Of a stretch of 64,000 nucleotides of DNA, positions 55,084 through 64,000 are shown one piece after another (position 1 is the first letter of the stretch; each line of letters opens with the position of its first letter). This stretch comes from Strobilurus pachycystidiatus (Eukaryota > Basidiomycota > Agaricomycetes > Agaricales > Physalacriaceae). The notes under the pieces were generated by a model. That model was not told where the DNA came from and ran no database searches. It saw only the letters and a list, made by a program, of their open reading frames with translations. The translations under genes and the position numbers were made by a program. The stretch covers positions 558,001-622,000 of the forward strand of contig JAHLMK010000008.1 of assembly GCA_019915135.1 (NCBI GenBank), read 5' to 3'.

Positions 55084-58000
55084 GGTTCCAAAGTAGTCCC
55101 GCGTGGCGCCTGCAAAGACATTCGTAAACGAATAGCCCCGGCAAACGGGTGGCTGTACGCACTGTTCGTCTTCGGATACACCTCGGCCGCGGAGGCATAT
55201 TCCTCGGAGCAGCGAGGCGCATCCGAGCGCGTCGCCGATATGCCTGAAATCATGCTCGTCGACGTCGACGCCACAATGCTCGTGTGCACAGCGACGCCCG
55301 GGGCGCCGCACCGCCGCTCGTCGCGCTCGTCGGATGCCTTGCGGGCCTCGGCTGCGCGCGATATCTGGCGAGACCGTCCTCGCGCGTGCATGGGGGCAGC
55401 TGTGGCCACAGCAGACGGAGGAAAAAGGAGAGGAGCCAAGGGAAAAGAATGACGAAAGAACCAACGCTATAGATATACCTGGGAACTGCCTGATACCAGC
55501 CTCGAGGCCGAATCAACGGCGGCTGATGAAACGTTGCATACCTTTCAACAGCGGTGTCAGTTTGGCTGGATCTCGTTCCCAGATTCGTGCCTTCTCGGAT
55601 GCAGCCTGCGGCGATTGCGGCGTCGCCCAGCTGTCCCAGCCGGCTCTGGCCAGCCTCTGCAATGCACTGTCTCTGTTGCTCTATCTTGTTGCTCGTCACT
55701 AACGGCAACCGCCACCCTCCCTCATTCCTTATCGCCCAATCACGCATGTCCAATATATGGACCCACACCAGCTCTTTCTTCTCTTTTGTTGTTTGCCTTG
55801 TCTTGCATTTCTGTGGCGCTCGCCTATCATCCTGGTCTCAGACCCACTGTTTGTTCTCTCTGCTCCACCGACGATCCTCTCGCAACAGCGCTTCCACGAC
55901 CGTCGCATACACATATCATTTGTATTGAGCTTCTCGAAAGAGCAACGCCACGGTGATGCACCATTGATAGACAAGCCGTGGTTGCAGTCCAGGGATGTCC
56001 TGCCGCCCTCATACCCGAGTTTCTCAGTGCTCCCAACCCGTCTCTACAACCCTCATTTGGGTAAAAGTCGCATGTTTTCGACTGGATGCATATCAGCCAG
56101 GCTTCACGAACACACGCCTCGTACTTTCTCAGCGAACATCTAGCGCCACCTTCTCCACACTTGGCATGATGCTCCCGCGGGGGAACTCAATACGAGCTTC
56201 CTAGGCCCACCCGCAGAGTCTCATTAGCGTTCGCCCTTATCTCTTGCCCTCTGGCGCGCCCATATGCCCAGAATCAACCGCCAGATGCATTGTAACGTTG
56301 CTGTCAACCAGTCCCGCTACATACATACATCAAAGATATTGGCGTGATTTTGTATCATATCATGCCCCTTGGTGCTGTATACTATAGTATACACCCTGTG
56401 CATCCGTAACTCTACTGCCCGAAATAACGTTCATCGTTCCGAGGCTCAGAATGTCAACTGTGAGTACTAAGTTATGCTTAACAGCATTCCATCCTCCGGA
56501 TAGAAAACTCCACGAAAGGAACAAAGGACTTCCCGAGCCACCCAAATTCCTTCGTTGCAGAAGGTTCTTATACTGTTCACGCCAGCTTTACACTCTCGCA
56601 TATCGCTTCAGACTCGGGATTCATATAAACTGTTATCGCTCAAAGTGACCCTTTGACACCTGGTAATAATACACCTCGACAGCTTTGGGTCTTTCATGAT
56701 TCATCCCTCGCACGTTACGAACAGCATCATGATAAACAAACGTAACTAGTTGACAGAACCACCTCGAATGCCGGCGCTAACGCGCCAGATAGCGGTCAGG
56801 TTCTCCTTCCGAGATCAGTACGTGGGGCAACGCCACACAGTGTTGAATCATCCTGTTCCGGCCAATGCCGGCGGCGGACAGATCTTTCACAACGATATCA
56901 GCATCGCAACATGATACTGGCGATCTCTTTGACGAGGGGCGCCCACGGCCTACAGTGTCAACGTCTCAACCCTCGAACGCCTCATTCCCATCCTCGTTGT
57001 TTGTTATTTCCATTTCGACGACATCTGCAAAGTGTTGTATCAATCGATTGTCAACGTTGCACAAGGGTGATTTTCGAATAATGTCGCAAAGAGTCCACTC
57101 AGGTCTGTAAGCAAGGCCTCGAGGCGAACATGTTGCAAGATACTAGTGGTATGAGTCATTGGCGCGTCATGAAAGACGCGTATCAGAAAGAGATAGGATG
57201 TCTCTGGTGGCACACCGCAGGACTCGGACCTGCTGTGCCCCGCCTCCATGCAACACCCCCCCACCCCCATCACCTCATGGTCGCGTTTACTTTCCAAAGG
57301 GAAAACCTACCTAGCCATAACTGACCCGTCCCTTCCCACCTGGCATTTGATCCGTCCTGCTCTCTCAGTCGTTCATCAACGGAAGGAACTTGACTGATTA
57401 TCATACCACCGCCGTACGACAGGTATCACTCGGAAATGAACGTCGCGCTTACCTACACCATCGAAGAAGAAGAGAGGAAAAGACGAGTTCGAATTAGAAT
57501 GAATGATGCGCATGCCGGATTCCGTGAGATGGCCATTGCTCGGGTTCCGATAGAAACGTTGAAGTTGGTGAGAACACATGTGAAAGGCCACGCTCGCAGG
57601 AACCGGCAACCATCGGTGAGGTATCCATCAGAGACTGAGCTGGGAGGAGAGTGCAGCAAGCTCGCTCACTGAGGACATGTCGACCCGAGACAGAGGGTCG
57701 GGGTGCATATCACACACGAACCTACTATTAGCGCTCCCCAGTGCCCGTGAATGCTTGCAAGCAGTAGTTGGGGTCGCACAAGCCCCCATAATAGCTCGGC
57801 GACAAGCACTGCACTGATAAGACGCTCCGCGTAGGAAAAGTGGCGCCGTATTGAATTGAGGGAACGGGGGAAGCTTGCTTACGAGTGGCTGTTATCGGGC
57901 CTGGGTGTGTGCTATTCCATTCGATGTTAGCTATTATCCGAAGACCATTCATTGCCTCAAACTATTAGCACCATCAATCTCGCAGCAATCTCAGACAGGA

Positions 58001-59326
58001 TGAAAACGTACAGGATGGAGAAGTATTAACTACCGTAAGATTCGGACAATTGTGGATGTCCATTGCGTGCACGGGGCCTGAGTAGAATCTTAACAGCTAC
58101 ACGGGCCTTGTAGCGTTATGTCTTCGCTTCGATTCCGTATGTCCGTGGATGGTGAATGTCCCCAAAGCGCAAGAAGATATTTACCTCGCGAATAACGACA
58201 GTCTAGACCTATGGACGAATGCTGCACAAGACTCGACGCCTCAGGAACAAAATCGACATACGGGCCCAAGAGAATGGCCATCATCTTCCGTATGTGATTC
58301 GCTCAAAACAGAGTAACTCCAGTCGCCGTGCAAATCGTAAGTAAATGACAGAAATTACCACGCACGTTGAGTAATAATTTCGCCGCGACGGTCTCAGTAG
58401 CGCGAAGGCGCGAAGCTCGTCGGCGATAACCATCGATGTGTCCCGCTGGCGATTGAGGTGCAGTACCTCCGGCACTTCTGAGTTCTATCGACAATCAGTA
58501 CCATAATTGAGATCATCTTCCCGCACGCTACGCAAATCATCCATGTATCGCGCAGCCGCGGCCTGCAGGGAAGACGACACAAAATTGCGAGCCTCACAAT
58601 TTCGGATATATCATGTAAGGAGGAAGGGAAAAAATGGTCACCAGAGCGTGCGGTTGCAAACATCGCCATCGGATAGGAAGCAAGGCTACTGGGATGAGAA
58701 ATCAGGAGAGGCCTAAGACGGGAAATTTGGAATTCGTACGGCCATGACGCATCGATACATGATCGCGTGCAATATTCGATGGTCTATCCTTCATGCATGG
58801 ACGTAATGAGTCGTGTGGGATGTTCCTGTGGATCGATGGCACTTGTCTTCTTAGGACGTAGAGCTGTTTTCCATACAATAAAGGGTTCGAGACCAGGGAC
58901 CTTGTCAGCTTCCGATGTCCAGCGTAGAAGCCGGCCGTTCTACTTACAGAACGAAGCCGTGTCGTCGTTCTGTAATCAACAGAGGGTGGTCCTGGCCAAT
59001 AGACGCATCCTGTTGAGACTGCTATCCAGCTTCTAATCAGCAACAAGTGGGGCATCCTTTATGCGAAATGCAGGAGTGGCGTTCATGAATCAGAATGGAA
59101 GGTCCGGGATCACGCTTGGAAATCATCGACGACGAGTTCGTCGTGAACTGCCGGTAGATGGCAAACGTGTAGATTCATTGACGTGGCGGGAGACCGCATC
59201 CGTCCGAAGACAAACATCCAGGTTTGGAGCCATTCCAAGCTGGCATCGATCTCGAGCTGAGTCAAGCAGACTCGAGCCAGCACCACAAGCAAAGGTTCCT
59301 GGTACTGGCTCGAGGCTTAGGTCGCA
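55084..59326. other. 4.2-kb gene desert
   Basis: No gene I can defend on either strand. Open frames up to 140 aa near 55.5-56.1 kb (+) are hydrophobic, overlap each other in two frames, and look like chance. A 78-aa frame at 57436 (+) starts MNVALTYTIEEEERKRRVRI and is the most protein-like, but it is alone. No terminal inverted repeats or coding relics of transposons were found by eye. Confidence 0.4.
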
Positions 59327-61267
59327 TTAACCTAGAGAGACAATTGTCTCTCTCTCCACGCCTGTTTCCCAAGCCGCATGCCCACACTCAGGTGCATGCC
59401 CCTCCAGACCCTCACCCACCAAACACAACACCGGCACCTCACACCCATCCCCGAACTTGTCCTCCTCAGCCAGATCCTCCAGCGTCACATTCACGAACCC
59501 ATCCAGTCTCTCCCAGGTCACTGCCTTGTCATCGAACTTCACCACCCTAGTGGTATCGTTCTGAGCCGGACTGCGGACTGCCCTTGCACGGAGAATCACC
59601 TGGCGCTGGCGGCGTAGCTGATTAAGGCCAGCTACCCAGCCGGCATAGAATGACCCAAGGATGTCCGAAGTGGAAGGGGAGGTGATGCTGATGCAGAGGG
59701 TTTTGAGGGTAGGTGCAGGGGGTAGGATGCGTATCTTTTCGGGAAGGGGGGCAGGAGGGGGAGGCGAAGGTGATCTTGACGCCGACGGACCACTGGATGG
59801 CTCAACCTTCGTAGAAGAGAGAACCGACGTTGATGGGATTTCTCGAGGGAGGTCGCTCTTTGGTGACTTGGAGGATCCCGCTTGTGGTGTCTTGTTCTTC
59901 CTCTCTGACTTGTTACCGCCATCTTGACCTATTGGGACGGAAGATGGGGCGGAGGGGGTGATTGATGATGGAAGTGGAGGGGTAGGCAGGAACGAGGGAC
60001 CGCCCTTCTCACGAATAGAGATGGTCGCGGTAGAAAGTCCCTTCCGTCCCTTCTTCGGCGGCGCTTTCGAAGCGGGTATTCCTCCTTGATTCGTCTTGGA
60101 CAAGACGGGAACATTTGCGTTCACTTCGGCTAACCACTTGTTGATCATCTTCTCGTACTCTCTTGCGCGTCGCGCCCCGCCAATTGCGCAGCGTTTCCCC
60201 AACAGGTACCACGAGTCCTCAACCGCTTCCATGACCGAGTTACCCAGCGACGCGGCGAGGGTTTTACATCCGTCCAGAACCAGGTGCTGTATGCGAGAGA
60301 AACGCGTAATGATGTTGTCCAAGTCTGTCTCCGTTATGTTCGCGGTGGACAGATCAAGGGAGTGCATATGGGCATATGTGGCAGATGTGTTGTGTGTGAA
60401 CGCGCGGGAGAGTTGACGGGAGGGGAGACGGAAACGGAGTTTGGTTATGTGCTTGCATGAGAGCAACGCCCCGAGAGAATGGTCAAGACGGAAAAAGACA
60501 ATGGGTTGTGCGAACGAGGTTCCTTGGGGAATATTGACTATGGTAGGATCAAGGGGGTCTTGGATGAGGGACAGTGTCTGGAGTGATTTGTGTTGCCAGT
60601 CAGAAAGCGCGATCAGCGTACTGTCAAAGTACGATCCCTAATGGTATCCCGCGTCAGCTAAGATGCGGCGCTTGGGCGCAAGAATCTGCTGACCTTGAGG
60701 AACGGAAGGTAGGTTGCCTTTTCGACGCTGCGAAAGGAATCAGTGGAAGCGAGTATTGGATTGATAGAACACGTACTAGGGGCGAAATCTAAACGCGAGG
60801 TGCTCGAGATGGACCATATCACGTTTGAAGGTGATGGCCATCTCTTGGAGGTGCTCTGGGGCAAAGTTGCGAGGTCCGATCTTGATGGTGATCTTGCGAA
60901 GGTGTTTCAAGAGGCAAACAAGATTCGTGACATTGTCTGCGTCTGCATCCCAGCACTCCAGATGGAACTCGCGAACACGCGACGCGGCAGGATCAATCGA
61001 AGTAGTAACATTGCCATCGGAGGCCGTCCTCGTTCTGCGGAGACGGCGGTAGAGCTGAGCAACGCGTTGCCCGGCGTAGATTCGGACGACATCGAAGAGG
61101 GCGTCGTCGGGGACGGGAGAGCGGGGAATGGCGCGGGAAAGAGCAAGAATCGAGGAGTTGACATGGTCCGGTTCTATGTGAGAGATGATGGCATAGTACA
61201 GTTCGACGGGCAGAGAGTCTAACGGCATCCGAAGAGAAGCCTCGCTTATGTAAGTGCAGGCAGGCAT
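59327..61267 (-). CDS. F-box-like protein with Ser/Pro-rich insert
   Basis: Exons 61267-60777, 60727-60694 (34 nt) and 60637-59327 give 611 aa. A second start at 61228 (MPLDSLPVELYYAII) begins directly at the F-box. The F-box-like helix DSLPVELYYAIISHIEPD is followed by leucine-rich strands (LVCLLKHLR, MHSLDLSTANITETDLDNII, RIQHLVLDGCKTLA). A basic Ser/Pro insert of about 130 residues lies in the second half (ASKAPPKKGRKGLS), then VKFDDKAVTWERLDGFVNVT. Probable SCF adaptor, target unknown. An inverted-repeat element begins 45 bp upstream of its start. Confidence 0.7.
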
Positions 61268-61311
61268 ATTTACAATGGACAGTATTCTCACGCCCCTTGG
61301 CCAGACGAACG

Positions 61312-61338
61312 GGATTAAACTATTGAGCAACCCCCGTT
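61312..61338. repeat. left terminal inverted repeat
   Basis: 27 bp, inverted copy at 62113-62139 with one mismatch (A/G at position 15 of the repeat). Confidence 0.8.
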
Positions 61339-62112
61339 TCAGGCGAAGAAAGCCGTTGCTTAATTGGCAACCCCCGTTTCCCTGATGTGACTTAATGTGA
61401 CCGTGGCGCAAAAGGGTGCAAAGAATGGCGGAGTCTTTGTCTCGATGGTCGACAGTGCACACAGTGAGCAAGAGTAAGTAGGAAGCAGCTCTACTCAGTT
61501 ATAATGATTATGCTGTAAAGTCATTTGGCTCAGCCTGAATTCTGTGTCTCGCAAATCTGGTGCTATAGGATGTTATAGGGCTCACTGCACCTTGCGTGAT
61601 CCCGTGTATGCGCCTTGCCATGCCATTCTTTTCAAATCTCCTTCCAAACTAAAGACTCTCGCTTGGCCAGTCATGCGAGACTAAGTTCTGCGCATTCAGT
61701 TCCTCTCAGCAAAGGGAGCGGGAGTGCATTTTTGCGCCTATGTGCCCATCGAGGTCCTTGCCCATGGTGAAGGTGCCCTTGTTGCCAGAAAACTCAAACT
61801 GGCGTCAGGCGGCCCCCGTTGCGTCGGAGTCGCGCTGGTCGTCGTCACGTCGCATCATAGATTGTCGCTACTATTGCATTGGCTGTTAGTATCGTCGCTG
61901 GTCAGTGTGGTCGACGTTGCCATGCTCGCGTTATACGTTGAGAATGGTCACTCCCTTGTCTCTCATTGAACGCACTGCCAAGTTGTCCAATAAGTGCTTG
62001 TGGGAAGTCGTGTTGGCTTGCGATTGAGGTCAAAATGGCGGTGTCACGCCGTGATGCTAGCTTATCTTATTCGGCAACAGGGTTCTCGAGAAACCCCCGG
62101 GTTTCTGGCCGC

Positions 62113-62139
62113 AACGGGGGTTGCCCAATAGTTTAATCC
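62113..62139. repeat. right terminal inverted repeat
   Basis: 27 bp, the inverted partner of 61312-61338. Confidence 0.8.
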
Positions 62140-62373
62140 GGATGAACGACACTACTCTACATGAAGCTCGCAGATTTTCGTTTGCCGGCCAAGGAGATTG
62201 AACTGCTCCAGCGCTGTCGCATCATTGGACAATACTGTAATTCCGGAACGATCACCAGAAACATTGGAAGGGAATTTGTGCTTTCACCCGCGCCCACACC
62301 CTATTAAGGCTTGGAACATGGACACTGAACAGTGTAACTTCAGCAACACACGTCCAACCTAGATTCTTGCAGC

Positions 62374-63484
62374 ATGTCGCCCACTACAACCTCACAGGTC
62401 ATTTTCTGCAAAGGGAATCCATCACACGTCGCTTACCATCATTCTTCACATGTAGATGTCTAACGAAGAGAGAGAAGCTATCCGCAGCATCCTCAAGTCC
62501 TTTCTGGAGCGTATGGGGCTGGACTTCTATGTCTTGCCCTATGCCGACGATTTTGCCGCTGCCGCTTGCGAAGATGGTGTAGAGCACTACGGCTTCCAGC
62601 AGGAGCTGATCGGCACGTCTGACTTCCAGCTCGCACTTCATGGCGCCGTGTCCATTGCCGTCGCGACCTATGGCCACCTAAAGGACATGCGCACGCAGTA
62701 TTGGATTGCGCTGTACACAACATGCCTCATCTTCTTTGATGATTTGTCTGTGACAGAGCCTGACGTCCTACGCGAGTTTCACTTCCGCTTCGTTAGTGGC
62801 GAGCCACAGAAGCATGTCCTGCTCGACAACTATGCCGCGCTCCTGCGCAAAGCTCGAGAGCGCTTTAACCCTTCTGCTGCCAACCTCGTCGTCTCTAGCT
62901 CGCTCGATTTCATCTCGGGCTTGATTCTTGACCACGACCTGCAGAAGATGGAGGTGAATGTCGCTTGTCTTCACACCTAATCAATCATACTTACGAATTT
63001 TTCTGTAGGTGCACAAGTCTGCCATCAGCTATCCACGTTATTTCAGGACGATGATGGGTGTCTCAACGGCCTTCGTGATCTTCACGTTCCCGCCCCATAT
63101 CCCCCTCAACGTATATATTCAGGTGCTTCCGAATATGGTGAACTACATTGACGATGTCAAGTGAGTACATCTTCTGACTAGGCGTGAATGAGGACTTACA
63201 GATGAGGTAGCGATATCTTCTCTTTCTACAAGGAGCAGCTGGTCAATGAGGACACCAATCACATCTCGCTTCTCGCCAAGATGAATGGCACGACAAAGCT
63301 TGAAGCAATGCAGTACCTCGTTGATTTCTCCATCAACGGAGCGGAGCGCACTAAAAAGGTCCTGGAGGCACACCCTGAGGCTTTAGAGATCTACTGCAAC
63401 GACTTTCTGCCCGGGTACATTGCCTTCCACGCCGCTGCGACAAAAAGGTACAAATTGAACGATTTGAAGCTCAACGATGATTGA
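62374..63484 (+). CDS. trichodiene-synthase-like sesquiterpene cyclase
   Basis: Exons 62374-62397, 62456-62953, 63009-63160 and 63211-63484 give 315 aa. The Asp-rich metal motif is IFFDDLSVTEP (helix D). The second metal motif is intact once the third intron is removed: VNDIFSFYKE, matching NDxxSxxKE. The basic pair near the C-terminus (ATKRYKL) fits the pyrophosphate-sensing Arg-Tyr. The short first exon MSPTTTSQ is followed by MSNEEREAIRSILKSFLERM, so translation could also begin at 62456. Class I enzymes of this kind ionise farnesyl diphosphate and cyclise it. The product is unknown. No cytochrome P450 or other tailoring gene is in the window, but the gene lies near the window edge. Confidence 0.85.
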
Positions 63485-64000
63485 GCTTCATGGAATACTT
63501 TAGGTAGTTAGATACACGGTAGAACCTGCCTTTCTGAATATCGCCTTCTCGGACTGAGAATAAGCTATATAGCGATGCCAATGTCCACACACTGACGTCG
63601 AGAGAAGCAATATACGAGCACTCTATTTCCAGCGGTTGAATACGCTGAACAAAAATCTAACCTCAGGTTCTGTTACTACAACCACATTGCTCTGCAGACT
63701 CGGAAAGTTGTGCCCCAAATTCGAGAGAAACTAGCTACACCCATGCGCCTTTGTTGACTATCTCAAGCCGACTTGGAGGCAGCTGGATTGAACGTCGAGT
63801 TGTGGCGTAGCTACACTTGTAGCAAAATCAAATCCGAGGGATCTGGACTCGTTGCCGCAAGTTCGGCACTGCTTCTATTCAATTCAGCTTTGGCCCTTCA
63901 CTAGTTATGCGCTTCCATTTCGTTTTGTTGCGTAAGAGGGTCGGGCCCCAAGTTACCCACCGTAGATTGACAGGAAATACGAAAGATACAACTTGAAGCA
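63485..64000. other. 3' flank of the terpene synthase
   Basis: 516 bp to the window end. No gene seen. Confidence 0.5.

Larger units (their letters stand above)
61312..62139. mobile_element. 828-bp inverted-repeat DNA element (MITE-like, non-autonomous)
   Basis: The left end (61312-61338, GGATTAAACTATTGAGCAAC then CCCCGTT) reappears inverted at 62113-62139, 26 of 27 bases identical. A second GGCAACCCCCGTTTC copy lies just inside the left end at about 61363-61377, a subterminal repeat. There is no transposase frame. Flanks do not give a clean target duplication: both ends carry TTAA three bases in, and the flanking bases (GAACG on both sides) are only suggestive. It resembles a short non-autonomous DNA transposon. 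Superfamily not assigned. It separates the F-box-like gene from the terpene synthase. Confidence 0.7.

Noticed and set aside
55534..56143. Overlapping plus-strand frames of 124-140 aa
   Set aside because: Several frames are open at once, hydrophobic, with no start context and no family pattern, as expected by chance.
62374..63484. A terpene biosynthetic gene cluster
   Set aside because: Only the cyclase is present. No P450, reductase, transporter or regulator lies next to it within the window.
1..64000. CRISPR arrays, operons, bacterial-type promoters, rRNA genes
   Set aside because: None seen. Intron-rich genes and overall content are fungal nuclear.

Overview
The window is a stretch of a filamentous basidiomycete genome, most likely an Agaricomycete (mushroom or wood-decay type). 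Protein-coding genes are split by many short GT-AG introns, mostly 46-58 nt, on both strands. The gene content has a typical Agaricomycete flavour: four F-box-like genes whose N-terminus carries a coiled coil or F-box and a divergent C-terminal part, a FunK1-type kinase, a tyrosine-kinase-like (TKL) kinase plus a decayed copy, and a trichodiene-synthase-like terpene cyclase. Gene models below were built by eye, joining exons at splice sites that keep frame and restore family motifs. No database search was possible.

Layout. 1-11.5 kb: the 5' part of an ING-type chromatin reader, a TBC Rab-GAP, RNase H1, an F-box-like gene, ZPR1, a PhyH-type dioxygenase and an unknown basic/acidic nuclear-type protein. 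11.5-15.2 kb: gene-poor, with one doubtful, partly readable gene. 15.2-17.8 kb: a 73-aa protein, an F-box-like gene and ATP synthase subunit e. 18.0-24.7 kb: a tandem array in which a GFA (glutathione-dependent formaldehyde-activating type) zinc protein is followed by an arylamine N-acetyltransferase (NAT). The module is seen three times in different states of decay, and a Rheb-type GTPase sits antisense inside the third. 24.7-31.4 kb: housekeeping genes (BMT5-like rRNA methyltransferase, RBBP4/Msi1 histone chaperone, RAMP4, mitochondrial uL10m) and a frameshifted F-box gene. 31.7-37 kb: a TKL kinase and a FunK1 kinase with a one-base frameshift. 37.3-49 kb: calnexin, the U5 snRNP GTPase Snu114, prefoldin beta, a dead TKL kinase copy, a processive GT2 glycosyltransferase and a lysophosphatidate acyltransferase. 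49.2-55.1 kb: an unknown zinc-finger-like protein, Hap3/NF-YB, a LAMTOR2-like roadblock protein and a 650-aa unknown coiled-coil protein. 55.1-59.3 kb: a gene desert. 59.3-64 kb: an F-box-like gene, an 828-bp inverted-repeat transposon-like element in its promoter, and a terpene synthase.

How it fits together. Most genes are conserved single-copy functions (ribosome, spliceosome, ER folding, chromatin, TOR signalling through Rheb and a Ragulator-like subunit). Several are arranged head to head with very short shared promoters. The lineage-specific part is the GFA-NAT array, which looks like a small detoxification-type module undergoing duplication and loss, together with the kinase and F-box copies. 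Several of these copies carry nonsense codons or 1-10 nt frameshifts.
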